Source: Halichondria panicea (Eukaryota; Porifera; Demospongiae; Suberitida; Halichondriidae). Taken from it: DNA of 64,000 bases. The notes under the pieces are model-generated. The model worked only from the letters and a program-made list of their open reading frames with translations, ran no database searches and had not been told where the DNA came from. Location of the stretch: the NCBI RefSeq assembly GCF_963675165.1, contig NC_087380.1, positions 390,001 through 454,000 on the forward strand. The letters run 5' to 3'. A program made the translations under genes and the position numbers. Below are positions 40,201-52,001 of this stretch, in pieces. How positions within the stretch are numbered: the first letter of the stretch is position 1; each line of letters begins with the position of its first letter.

Positions 40201-42056
40201 CTGGACAAGAGGACTGTCAGAGTGACTACATCAATGCCTGCTATGTAGACGTGAGTGTGTGTGTGTTGAGCTCTTATTTTAATGGTTCATTGTTTTTGTT
40301 TTTATTGTTGTTGCTTTTACAGTATGTATACATCTGCCTAATGACTTGCTGCATTCCACTGCTAATGGCGCACTTGTTGAGTATACAATGAAACCTTAGC
40401 TCTCTATACTGGCTCTTTCTTTCACGTACTCACTGTATGTTGTGTGCATGCGCAGCGAGGTATACGGTACTCCACCAGCAGATCCATACAATAAAAAGCA
40501 CAAGCGGTACTTTCAGTATCTGATAATTCATGAATTTCTTCTTCTATTCTCAGGGGTATAAGAAACCTAAAAGGTTCATAGCAACACAAGGTGAGGTCCT
40601 GGGTTACTAAGTGTGTACCATTACCTTATATGGGCATCAAGGTAGTCATTGGTTACCATGTTGTGGTCATAGTTGAAACTGTAACTGATCCGCTAGAAAA
40701 ACATTTGTTACTGCTACTAGCTACTATGAGTATGATCTGTAAACCATTTTGTAAAATTCCAGTGTAATGTAATGTTTTTACCTTATAGGACCACTGCCAG
40801 GAACTCTGGTGGACTTCTGGCGTCTCATGTGGCAGGAGAGACCACCCATAATAGTCATGCTCACCAACCTCATGGAGAACAACAAGATCAAATGTGAACA
40901 GTACTGGCCCGAGTCTGGGAAGAAGCATTTTGGCCCATTCACAGTGGCCATTACAGATCAGCAAATACTGGCTGACTACACCGTCAGGACACTGGAGGCT
41001 TCAGTGAGTTAGTGTTGCAATACCACAGCTTTATATAAGAGAATGGGATTATTATCAGCCTCTCTTCCCCTGCCTCTAGTTGGATGGAGACCGCCGTGTG
41101 CTGAGAGTCAAGCTATTCCATTTCACTGCCTGGCCTGATCACGGTGTGCCTGACTATGCCACGCCCATTCTTGGGTTCCATCGTCGGGTCCAGTCCCAAC
41201 ACAAGCCATCGAAAGGTCCTATTCTGATCCACTGCAGTGCTGGTGTGGGACGCACAGGCACTTACATTGCCATTGATTATGTCCTCGATCAGATTGCAGT
41301 CGATGGTCTCATCGATATTTCCGGCACCATTGTCAAATCTCGCAACCAGAGGATGAAGCTTGTACAAACACAGGTAGGTATACATCACTCTGATGCTATT
41401 GCTTCCATCATTGCTGCCATTTTGATTCTACTGAGCATGCTCATTGCCCCCTATAGGACCAATATGTGTTCATCCACGATGCTATCCTGGAGTCAGTGAC
41501 GTGTGGAGACACTCAGATCAGTGCTGGAGATCTGCGCAGACAGATACAGAAGATGTCATCAGTGTCCCCGAGAAAAACCATCTCAGATTTCCAATACCAG
41601 TTCCAAATTCTGGAACAGGTTACTCCAAATCCTAAAGAAGTTCGAAGTCCTATTGCTGTTAAGAATGCTGCCAGGAACAGGAACATGGACTACCTGCCAC
41701 GTAAGGACTTCTGCTAACTGTGTACATTATATCCATTCACTGTTTCCCCAACAATAGCTGAGACCAGTCGTGTGATTCTGAAGGGAGAGCATCCTGACTA
41801 CATTCATGCTGTGTTTGCTCATGTAAGTGTTCAACTACTAGAGCCCTTGACCTATTGTACTCTCATGGTCCCCTCCCTCCCTCCAGGGCTACAAGCACCA
41901 GAAGGCATACATCATTGCCCAGAATCCACTGGACTCAACTGTGCGTAACTTTTGGAAGGTGATCTTTGAAAGGAAGTGTGCGGCTGTTGTGATGTTGACT
42001 CCACTCAGTGAGAATGGGCAGGTAAGAGATGGTCTCCATTAGAGGTCCTCCGTGTT

Positions 42057-42090
<34 letters not shown>

Positions 42091-43187
42091 GAGGCATGCT
42101 CCCAGTACTGGCCAGAGAGTGGCAATGTCACCTCCTTCGGTGAGTTCACCATCGATAATTTGGGGGACGAAACCACCACTGGGTTCGTTATGAGGCAACT
42201 GAGCGTCCTCAATGAAAAGGTACGCCATGCATCTCTTTGTTGCCTTCAAACCTCTCTCTATTCCTTTTTGCCTCCATGCAGACCCAAAAGGCCCATCAAG
42301 TGATCCAGTTCCACATCACTAACTGGAATAGCAGTGGAAAGTGTGAGAACCTCAAGACTGTAACTGACGTCAATGAGGAGGTTATAAAAGTTCAAAGGAG
42401 GACTGGAAACAACCCTGTACTGGTCCATTGCAAGTACGTAGACAAGTGCTGTAACCTTAATATATGGACATTATTTTAATAGCCTTGCGTTCTAGAAGTC
42501 AGTCGATTTGGCAGATATCTTTGAGAGCCCGTAATTCGTGTTCAGATCATGATGCATTCAATATAGCTCTCAGAATTATAACCCCCCCCACGCAGTGACA
42601 CTGCGACCCGCTCTGGTATGTACTGCTCTGTAGGTACTACCATTGACCGTTGCAAGACAGAGGGAGTGGTGGATGTGTTCCAGGTGGTCAAGGCTCTCAG
42701 GGTCCACAAGCCAGGGGCAGTACCGTCAGTCGTGAGTTCATCTGCTGCTTACATAGTGGGAGGCTTGTACTATTACAAGAGCCAGACCTTGTCTAGGACC
42801 TGTACCAGCACATACTGTTTAATACAAGAGATTTTAAAGCTTCAAGCCTCTGTACTGTTGATTAGTGCCATTTGCATACAATGTAGTTTTGTATCATCAT
42901 GCGTACTGTATTTGCGCGTTAGTCAATATAGCTGCTACGTGCAGAGATGATAGCCTCAGATAGGGTCAAAGTTCACTGAGGCTACTATTTTGAGAGTAGC
43001 TTCTATTGCGCTGAAGATGGGCTGTAGGGAGGCTTATTTGAGTGCGGCCTTTATACAAGAGCGGCCTCTATCAAGCAAATACTGTAGTTAGTGTATCCCC
43101 TCACAGGACAACTACAAGGATCTGTTTGATGCTACTCTGGTCTACTTGGACTCCTTTGACAACTATGCCAACTTCCAAGATATTTGA
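34273..43187 (+). CDS. Gene 5: largest receptor PTP, CC-Ig + eight CCP + CC-Ig
   Basis: The spliced model encodes about 1573 residues, the longest in the array. Exons are: signal peptide 34273-34348; N-terminal CC-Ig 35368-35730; CCP 36065-36253, 36300-36488, 36545-36745, 36811-36996, 37044-37256, 37313-37501, 37979-38209, 38265-38450; membrane-proximal CC-Ig 38502-38864; stalk 38916-38945; TM 38996-39107. CCP1 uses the acceptor at 36064 because the site used in genes 4 and 7 (cttgcag) has mutated. CCP4 has a duplicated acceptor (tatttcaggaac repeated), giving starts 36799 or 36811, both in frame. The intron before CCP7 contains a MITE, and intron 1 contains a decayed retroelement. The TM exon lacks part of the stalk seen elsewhere (TTDGANNIGG). 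The frame is open throughout. Confidence 0.86.
34395..35240 (-). mobile_element. Decayed retroelement ORF fragment in gene 5 intron 1
   Basis: Read on the minus strand, from about 35240 downwards, translated pieces in different frames give EHGFALHKASFKDALCLRYGW, LLSEVCHNV, RTANVD, SFWVRDSR, then near 34670 ASLLSERQGRSYSSTLH and LLRSAIMCIRGSR. From memory this series, in this order, is the C-terminal region of a reverse-transcriptase-bearing ORF common in sponge and cnidarian genomes. Stops and frameshifts break it repeatedly, so it is a dead fragment inserted antisense to gene 5. The family name is uncertain; the assignment rests on remembered motif order and not on a search. Confidence 0.6.
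37549..37900. mobile_element. MITE with pogo/Tigger-like terminal inverted repeats in gene 5 intron
   Basis: The left end agtagatcctcgctaatc (37549-37566) is the reverse complement, with one mismatch, of the right end gattagcgagggtctact (37883-37900). Weaker pairing continues inward (gccggacc against ggggtccgg). The 352-base element has no ORF and lies between CCP6 and CCP7. The terminal sequence recalls pogo/Tigger ends; the superfamily call is tentative and the target-site duplication is not clear. Confidence 0.65.
39161..43187 (+). other. Gene 5 cytoplasmic exons
   Basis: Exons are: juxtamembrane 39161-39294; Ig 39394-39591 and 39695-39894; D1 39957-40047, 40168-40250, 40554-40590, 40789-41003, 41080-41373, 41457-41700; D2 41758-41822, 41887-42021, 42091-42219, 42282-42433, 42596-42731, 43107-43187 (TGA 43185-43187). 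D1 motifs are intact. Private changes are GKKHFGPF, AIDYVLDQIAVDG after the P-loop and SPRKTISD. D2 has GDETTTGFV and HQVIQFH. The intron 42434-42595 is the long form containing tctagaagtcagtcgattt, shared with genes 0 and 6. Confidence 0.87.
42061..42088. repeat. (GT)14 microsatellite at a D2 3' splice site
   Basis: Fourteen GT units run directly into ag and the exon starting at 42091. Every copy has a GT run at this acceptor, from about 5 to 14 units. Confidence 0.95.
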
Positions 43188-44024
43188 TGTACATGAACTA
43201 CACAAGAAATAAACCAATGGTAGACTCGGTTGAGTATAATAGATTTGTGGCCTAAATTATAGAGTTACTATGATGACTCCCTTTTAATTTGTATGATCAT
43301 AGAGCTCTTTATTTTGTACACTCACCATGCACAGCTGTTTGTTAATCACCCTGAATTCGGATTATATAATAACTTGATACCGTATTACTAGAAAACATAA
43401 TATTATATGTGAATTTTGCTTCGCGCTGATCGCTTTGCAAAAATAAAATCGCAAAACCTAAACTAGTACTGGTAACTACACACAATCCTTGCCAGAATGC
43501 ATCGCAAAGGGTCATGTTGATTTGGCTCATTCGCAAAGGTTTTCCACTTGCAAAATAGTAATAGCTATGGCCAGTAACATAATAGTACAGCTATAGACAT
43601 ATAAACATAATTATTAGTGACAGTATTATACACAGTATGGATTAATGCAGTTAATCAGTTTCTGTGAGCATACTGACTGGTCTCATGTAGGGATCCAATA
43701 CCTGCAGGCAAAACACAAGACATAATTATTAGCATTCAATTTCCTAATAAGAATACAATAAGAAGTAGATCTACGCCCACTTGAATTGAATGAGCCTAAG
43801 GCTAGCAGTACTGCACATACACAGGGAGGTCGTATATATAGAGCCACTACAATGGGCCTAAGGCTATAGCTAGCAGTATACTGTTCTTGCAGGGAGGTGG
43901 TAGGCCACAAAATACCAGTGTACTGGCTGCAACAGCACGTTAAGCTACAAGGTATTGTTATAGTAACAAGATAGCTAGCTAGGGATACCTATACTAACTG
44001 TCTACCATTGAAGAGAGACTACCC
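43188..44024. other. Spacer between genes 5 and 6
   Basis: The family 3' flank lies at about 43188-43370. A stretch at 43400-43560 rich in tcgcaaa/tttgcg words (ttcgcgctgatcgctttgc) looks like an inserted repeat without a family gene match. The conserved upstream block (about 43657-43720), palindrome gtagatctac (43765-43774), TATA (43833-43840) and leader follow. No coding sequence is seen. Confidence 0.6.
43833..43840 (+). promoter_or_regulatory. TATA element of gene 6
   Basis: The run tatatata followed by gagccactac lies about 190 bases before the ATG at 44025. One base differs from the gcgccac context of the other copies. Function is inferred. Confidence 0.5.
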
Positions 44025-47000
44025 ATGACCTCCATGCTGTGTGGACTAGTGTGTGTGGTCCTGCTCTCTGGGCTCACTGCACTGGCAGGGGGACAGCAAA
44101 GTGAGTCAGGTTATACCTTAGTATCACTATGATGTAAGTGCATATCCCTATACTTTCATGCACTTGGAGATTCCCATGGTATAATTCCCCATGCAGACAT
44201 GTTTGGCAAAATATTGTAGTCTGCATGGCTTGACTTTGTTAGACACATATTTTTTATTTTCAGTTTGAAAGTGAGTTACCATGGTATAGGGGATCGATAT
44301 ATGAGTAGATGCGCAGGTATAGCATACATACTATGGTTACTAGAGATTTATGGCAACGTAAACTATACTTGTGCTTGGTGGATTTATGCATGCAGTATAA
44401 CTACTTATAATTATAATTATATACATCGTCATGTATATATCATATGGTGTGGCTAGAATAATTTAATGGTGCATGGTTGTTTTGTTCCATGCAGTCTACC
44501 TGACCCTGGGATCTGATCCTAGGATCACTACTAACAATACTGAGATCCTCATCACTGCTATTGGAGAGCATAAAACTGGTAGCCCCCCTTCTCTCACCTG
44601 TCACAGTGACCTCACTACCTGCTGTAGAAGTAGTGACAACAATGGCATGGGAGCACTAGGACAGTGGACGTTTCCTGATGGGAGTGTGATACTGAACGAT
44701 GGTGGCTCAACGAAGGTAGGACACGCATCACATGCGCCTCAGTAATTAGCAATCCACGTTTAACAGCAAGAACTAGACAGGGATTTGTGCATGAAATGTG
44801 CCGACTTTCAAGAAACTATAACACACGGTCATTTTTAGCTCTCACTACGTGAAAGGATGTACTAACTTATGGATCAGTGATCCCAGTGGGATCCCAACTC
44901 AATAGCTTCAAATTCACCATCAAACCTAAGTGGTTTTCACTGCACATAAGCTACTGCAGTCTAGGGGGATTACAGTTCGCGGGTATTGATTTCTGCTATT
45001 TCTGCAAATGAGAGTATAAAATCGCAAAAATGTGTAATCGCGGATAATTGGATAATGCTCATAAAACCACATGCGAGTAATTACAAACGCTATGAATAAA
45101 ATACCATTAATGTGCTAAACAGTGAAGTCGCAGAAAAAAATCTACCTTTCACCTTTTTAAGAGTGGTGTGAGCTTTCTAGAGAGCACAAGAGTAGATCTA
45201 CACTGGCACCACTATGCATAACTAACAAAAATGTAGGAAAAGATAAAGGTCAAGAGCTAACGTAAACATTGTACTGTATATAGCTGGTTATTCGAGGCAC
45301 TGATTTACCTCCAATTTTACTGCCTCGAAAAATGGTTTACTTTCAGTATTGAAACCTCTCTGCTGTAGGGGTGTGGTCATTTAAACCTCTATCCTCAAAA
45401 ATATAATCCGCTAAATGTTTAGTTAGAGCAATCTGCGAAAATTTAGTACCTTGAAAATAACCACATGTACATATTCCATTGCCATGCATGTGACTGATGA
45501 CGTGTATCCCACCTCCTCTGGTGTGGACAGCAATTCTACATTAACAGGAATGCAACGCAGCTGATTAGACTAAACCGTAGAGTGACCAACCCCCTCACTC
45601 CAACCGGGTCCTTCTGTTGTACTGTACCAACTACTGGAGGAAATATGACCCTCTGTGCTAACCTGGGTGAGTGGATTGTACAATGGTCACCATATCCAGT
45701 ATCATCTATACACAGTGGTCTGCTTGTCACTCCCTCCCCCCACCAATGGAGAGATCTCCTACTCGGACATGACACTGGGTCTGAACACTGTGGCCACCTA
45801 CACCTGTGAAACTGGCTACACTCTCACTGTAGGTACCACCAGGGTCTGTATGAGTGGAGGGAACTGGACTGGGTCACCTCCAACTTGTCAAGGTGAGCTC
45901 TGTAACTCTTGTATACAGTTTGTGTTTATGAGTATACAAGATTGTGTGCATCAAATTTCTGGTTGTGAAGTAAATGTAGTTATGTTGAGGATCACACACA
46001 TGCACACGTACTACACAGAGGGCACAGGACCCACTGATCTTCCATCCACTGATCATCTATTCACTGAACCACCACCCATTGAACCACCCACCACCTGTCC
46101 TGACCTCACTGTACCAGCCAATGGAATGATCGGCTATAATAATATGGGGACAGCTAGTCCGAGACCAATGGACATTGTGGCCACCTTCACCTGTGATACT
46201 GGCTACACTCTCAAAGGAGGCACCACCAGGACTTGTAGGAGTGATGGAATGTGGAGTGGATCAGCTCCAACCTGTCAATGTAAGCTAGTACAATGAACTC
46301 TAACAGAGTTACAATCCCCCACCCCCACAGTACCTCCTGTCTACGTATCCATGGGAACCACCAACTTTGTGGCTAATAACTCACAGGTTGCCATAGACAC
46401 CATCGGAGATACCACTGAGACAGCATTGACTTGCAGAACTGACTCAACTATTTGCTGTACAGGACAAAATAATCCCAATAGTACCAATGGATTAGGAGAT
46501 TGGCTGTTTCCGAATAGAACAGTTGTCACAAGGAGTCCGGACATTACTGATTCAGACACTGATCTACTGTACAGTGTTGGAGATACAGGTGCACTCAGAC
46601 TCCATCGTCGAGGGTCTGTGTCAGGCCCCACTGGCTCCTACTGCTGTGTGATTCCTGACTGCACTGTGACATTTTGTGTTGAGTTAGGTAAGTGGGTCTG
46701 TGTTCATTTATTTACTGTATTATAATATGTCTGTTGTAAGAGTCAGTACTATACCTCTACAAATTAAATAAGTTATTTGCTTATACTGTGACCATGTAGC
46801 CACCTCCCCACAGGCCATGGAGGGGACACTGGAGCTAACAACACAGGAGGTGTGGTGGCAGGTGTAGTCATTGTGTTACTCATTCTAGCCGCTGTCATTG
46901 TGGTGGGTATCATTGTCGGGGTCTACTTCTGGAGGTGAGACTATCATCAGAATGTGTGCATGTAATAATGTGTTGTTTTGTGTACAGGAAACTTCAGACT

Positions 47001-50000
47001 AAGTACACACAGTCACCCTCTCCACGCCATGTCCCTCCCCCTCGCCCCACCCCCTATCAAGCATCCTTCAAGAAGAGCGGCGGACAAGACAGTAAAGTCA
47101 CCATTGAGAAAGTTGATGGTAAGAAAAGCATCATTTTGTACTATTATCCTAGCTATAATTATACTAAACTTTCAGCACCAACTATTTGTCTATATTTCAG
47201 AGCCTAGTATAGTAGAGTTTCCTAGTGATACTCATGTGACGGAGGGGGAGGAGGTGTATCTGAGGGTGAAGGTGGGAGGTCACCCTCCACCCAGTCTCAC
47301 CTGGTACCACGATGGTAGGAAGGTGACTGCAGACTATGCCACAGAACTGGACCAGGACGGTGGATTATCCTTCCCTAGTGTGGAGACTAAGCATGCTGGT
47401 GAGTACAGGCTATAATGTACCTACAATGACATAAGATAACAGTGAATGTTTACTGTGCATATTGAAAACTAAGATTAATGTTTACATGACTCTGTACGTA
47501 GGTGTGTATAAACTGGTGGTTACTGGAGCCTCAGGGTCAACAACACAACAGGTCGTCACGGTAACAGTGATGAGTGAGGGTGGTGAGGCTAGTGAGGGGG
47601 TGAACTACGCCCCCATACCTGTGACAGAGTTTGGAGCGTACGTGGCTGACCTCCATGCTGGCACCAATAAGAAGTTCAAAGATCTTTACAAGGTAATGCT
47701 GTGTGTGTGGGCGTATGTACCTTATCCACACACACACTCAGAATCTGGACAGTGGGGAGAGGGGTCATCCAGTGATTATTTCAGTGACTCCTGAGAACAA
47801 ACTCAACAACAGATTTGGCAACATTGCTGTCTGTGAGTGTATATCCTGAGAGTTAGCACATATTAGCAGTTGTGTGTACACAGGCAGATGGAGGTCATAG
47901 CACTGTGTGTGTGTGTTCTCATATCTCATACTAATCACACATATTCCTGCAGATGATGACAACCTCATTATCCTAGACCCCATCCCTGGACAAGAGGACT
48001 GTCAGAGTGACTACATCAATGCCTGCTATGTAGACGTGAGTGTGTGTGTTGAGCTCTTATTTTAATGGTTCAATGTTTTTATTGTTGTGGCCATTACAGC
48101 TATGTATACATTGTACATCTGCCTATGATTACTTAAGTATACAATGAAACCTTAGCTCTCTATTATACCCTTTCATCCACTGCATGTATACACACATTTG
48201 CATAATTATGCTTTGTGTGCGCGTCTGTGTGTCTGTACTAGCTATCCCACTCTTTTTCACCATTCCTGCATGCAAATGTATTAATAGTCTGCTAGTACTG
48301 TAGTTTCATCACTGCATGTAAGCTTTGGTGTCAGCACCCGCGGTTTTCATTATTGTATGGTATCTGGTACCAGCTCATGAATTTGATTCTTCTTCTATTC
48401 TCAGGGGTACAAGAAACCTAACAAGTTCATAGCAACACAAGGTGAGGTCCTGGGTTACCAAGTGTGTACCATTACCTTATATGGGCATCGAGGTGGTCCT
48501 TGTTTACCTTGTTGTGGGCACAGTTGAAACTGTAACTGATCAGCTAGAAAACATTTGTTACTGCTACTAGCTACTATGAGTATGACCACTGTTCTGCAAA
48601 CCACTGTAACTTCTTGCATATGGTTCAATAAATTTCAGTGTAATGTTTTTCTCCCTCTAGGACCACTGCCAGGCACTCTGGTAGACTTCTGGCGTCTCAT
48701 GTGGCAGGAGAGACCACCCATAATAGTCATGCTCACCAACCTCATGGAGAACAAGAAGATCAAGTGCGAACAGTACTGGCCAGAGTCTGGGAAGAAGCAG
48801 TTTGGACCATTCACAGTGGCCATTACAGATCAGCAGATACTGGCTGACTACACCATCAGGACACTGGAGGCTTCAGTGAGTTGCAATACCACGATTTTAT
48901 AAGAGAATGGGATTATCATCCTCTCTTCCCCTGCCTCTAGTTGGATGGAGACCGCCGTGTGCTGAGAGTCAAGCTATTCCATTTCACTGCCTGGCCTGAT
49001 CACGGTGTGCCTGACTATGCCACGCCCATTCTTGGGTTCCATCGTCGGGTCCAGTCCCAACACAAGCCATCGAAAGGTCCTATTCTGATCCACTGCAGTG
49101 CTGGTGTGGGACGCACAGGCACTTACATTGCCATTGATAATGTCCTCGATCAGATCTCAGTCGAAGGTCTCATCGATATTTCTGGTACCATTGTCAAATC
49201 TCGCAACCAGAGGATGAAGCTTGTACAAACACAGGTGAGTATACATCACTCTAATGCTATTGCTTCTATCAGTGCTGCCATTTTGATTCTACTGAGCATG
49301 CTCATTGCCCCTCTCCCTATAGGACCAATATGTGTTCATCCACGATGCTATCCTGGAGTCAGTGACGTGTGGAGACACTCAGATCAGTGCTGGAGATCTG
49401 CGCAGACAGATACAGAAGATGTCATTAGTGTCCCCGGGAAAAACCATCTCAGATTTCCAATACCAGTTCCAAATTCTGGAACAAGTTACTCCAAATCCTA
49501 AAGAAGTTCGAAGTCCTATTGCTGTTAAGAATGCTGCCAGGAACAGGAACATGGACTACCTGCCACGTAAGGACTGCTGCTAACTGTGTACACTATATCC
49601 ATTCACTGTGTCCCCAACAATAGCTGAGACCAGTCGTGTGATTCTGAAGGGAGAGCAACCTGACTACATTCATGCTGTGTTTGCTCATGTAAGTGTTCAA
49701 CTATTAGAGCCCTTGACCTATTGTACTCTCATGGTCCCCTCCCTCCCTCCAGGGCTACAAGCACCAGAAGGCATACATCATTGCCCAGAATCCACTGGAC
49801 TCAACTGTGCGTAACTTCTGGAAGGTGATCTATGACAGGAAGTGTGCGGCTGTTGTGATGTTGACTCCACTCAGTGAGAATGGGCAGGTAAGAGATGGTA
49901 TCCATTAGAGGTCCTTCTTGTTGAGTGTGTGTGTGTGTGTGTAGGAAGCATGCTCCCAGTACTGGCCAGAGAGTGGCAATGTCACCTCGTTCGGTGAGTT

Positions 50001-51055
50001 CACCATCGATAACTTGGGGGAGGAAACCAACACTGGGTTTGTTATGAGGCAACTGAGCGTACTCAATGAAAAGGTGCGTCATGCATCTCTCTTTGTTGCC
50101 TTCAAACCTCTCTTTATTCCTTGTTGCCTCCATTCAGACCCAAAAGGCCCATCAATTGACTCAGTTCCACATCACTAACTGGAAGAGCAGTGGAAAGTGT
50201 GAGAACCTCAAAACTGTAACTGACGTGAATGAGGAGGTTATAAAGGTTCAAAGGAGGACTGGAAACAACCCTGTACTGGTCCATTGCAAGTACGTACAAG
50301 TGCTGTAACCTTATATGGACATTTACGTTCTGAATTCAGTCAATTTGGCAGATATCTTTGAGAGCCCGTAATTTGTGTTCAGATTGTCCAATTTCAAATC
50401 TAATTGCTGCATTCAATAGCTCTCAGAATTTATATAATTGTAACCTGTCCCCTATCCAGTGACACTGCGACCCGCTCTGGTATGTACTGCTCTGTTGGTA
50501 CTACCATTGACCGTTGCAAGACAGAGGGAGTGGTGGATGTATTCCAGGTGGTCAAGGCTCTCAGGGTCCACAAGCCAGGGGCAGTACCCTCAGTCGTGAG
50601 TTCATCTGCTGCTTACATAGAGGGAGGCTTGTACCAAATTGGCAATACAAACCAGACCTTGCCTATACAACCCGTATACTAAGTTGTTTTCCCCAATACA
50701 AGAGCTTCCAGCCTCTGTATTGTTTATTAGTGACATGCATTTGCAATGTGGTTTTGTACCATCATGTGTGCTGTATTTGCGCGTCAGTCAATATGGCTGC
50801 CACGTGCAGAGATGATACAAATAGGGTCAAAGTTCACTGAGGCTACTCTCACTATTTGAGATTGGCTTCTATTGCACTGAAGATGGTCTGTAGGGAGGCT
50901 ACTATTTGAGGGCGGCCTTTATACAAGAGCGGCCTCTATCAAGCAAATACTGTAGTTAGTGTATCCCCTCACAGGACAACTACAAGGATCTGTTTGATGC
51001 TACTCTGGTCTACTTGGACTCCTTTGACAACTATGCCAACTTCCAAGATATTTGA
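44025..51055 (+). CDS. Gene 6: shortest receptor PTP, CC-Ig + two CCP + CC-Ig
   Basis: The spliced model encodes about 1176 residues. Exons are: signal peptide 44025-44100; N-terminal CC-Ig in two parts, 44495-44715 and 45531-45666; CCP 45716-45892 and 46019-46279; membrane-proximal CC-Ig 46331-46687; TM 46814-46934. In genes 4, 5 and 7 the N-terminal domain is one exon. Here about 815 bases interrupt it, flanked by usable splice sites (acgaag/gtagga and tggacag/caattc) that rejoin the domain in frame (GGSTK then QFYINRN). The stalk mini-exon has decayed (gttgtaagagtcagtac near 46732) and is skipped; the TM exon begins GHGGDTGANNTGG. CCP2 has a long Pro/Thr linker (DLPSTDHLFTEPPPIEPPTT). The unsplit alternative would truncate the protein after the first half of the domain. 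Confidence 0.78.
44716..45530 (+). mobile_element. Insertion inside the gene 6 CC-Ig exon, probably spliced as an intron
   Basis: This segment has no counterpart in the homologous exons of genes 4, 5 and 7. It is AT-rich with several tcgcaaaa/ttcgcggg words (aaaatcgcaaaaatgtgtaatcg, cagttcgcgggtattg) of the kind seen in other spacer repeats. No ORF of note is present. A few exon bases are replaced at the insertion site, so it is not a clean insertion with an obvious target-site duplication. Element identity is unknown. Confidence 0.55.
46988..51055 (+). other. Gene 6 cytoplasmic exons
   Basis: Exons are: juxtamembrane 46988-47118; Ig 47201-47398 and 47502-47692; D1 47742-47832, 47953-48035, 48405-48441, 48661-48875, 48941-49234, 49323-49566; D2 49624-49688, 49753-49887, 49945-50073, 50138-50289, 50460-50595, 50975-51055 (TGA 51053-51055). 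The juxtamembrane exon is one codon shorter and reworked at its start (KLQTKYTQSPSPRHVPPPRP). Other private residues are EGVNYAPIP and AGTNKK in the Ig part, KKPNKFIATQ and ENKKIKCEQ in D1, and NWKSSGK in D2. D1 catalytic motifs are intact. The intron 50290-50459 is the long form shared with genes 0 and 5. Confidence 0.87.
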
Positions 51056-52001
51056 TGTACATGAACTATACAAGAAATGAACACAAATTGTATAATGCTT
51101 GAACTTTGTTGATTTATGGACATGCCTATAGAGTTAGACTTCTTTTTGTATATTATATGCAATCATATTATTTTGTATGATCCACCACAGCTTTTGTAAT
51201 CACACTGAATTCGGATTATAGTTACCTCGTGCATTTGCAGTGCGCACTGCGCAGCAGGGGTAGAGTGATTGGTTTGTGTGTGTGTGGGGGCACAAAAATG
51301 AGATGTTTGAGTGAACTAGATACTTTCATGCATGGACTGCTTTTATTGGTAATGAGATAGTGGTTGAAAATATTAGGCTACTTACGTGTACGGGAAATTT
51401 TGTGGGGTGCAACATTTGGCATTTTTCGAGGGCAGAGCAGTAACGCGAAAATGAAAACTGGGATAAACTCCCACGCACTGATATTTCAAATGCAAAGCTA
51501 TTGGTGGGTGTGGTTTCCTGGCATTGAACCGCGAAAATTAGAACCCACAACAAATTCTGTTGAGGGCTCTGAAGCCATATAACGAAAATGTACGGTAGAA
51601 AGTTATTGCATCTGTCTGGCCGCTGTGGGATAAAGCTCAACACACGCTCAACACACAGGGTGATTGCTATGAGCATATTAAGATAATAGCGCAGACATAA
51701 CACACTGAACCATTATAATTATTGTTTATTTTGTCACAGTGTTACGTGTAGACACAACACAACATGGCATGGATTAAGTTTCTATATTTTGGTCTCTAAC
51801 TTAGTTGCGGTGATTGCTCGATTAACTGTAACAGCTAGTTAATCAGTTTCTGTGCTGACTGGTCTCATGTAGGGATCCAACACCTGCAGGAAAAACACAA
51901 GCGGTTTTCTATAAGTATTATAGCTGCAACACAACACAGCATAATTATATATATAGCTAGTAGGGACCTACTAACTGTCTACCATTGAAGAGAGACTACC
52001 C
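51056..52001. other. Spacer between genes 6 and 7
   Basis: The family 3' flank (about 51056-51215) is followed by an inserted repeat complex (about 51255-51660), then the conserved upstream block (51843-51910) and a short leader. No TATATATA and no gtagatctac palindrome precede gene 7. No coding sequence is seen. Confidence 0.6.
51255..51660 (-). repeat. Dispersed repeat family A, inverted copy with nested insertion
   Basis: Reading on the minus strand gives the same order as at 26060-26345: gttgagcttt and cagcgg near 51640, then ctcatttttgtgcccc and accaatcactcta near 51260-51300. The middle (about 51385-51600) is different and starts tacgtgtacgggaaatttt and ends aaaatgtacggta, loosely inverted ends that suggest a second element nested inside. 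Confidence 0.5.
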
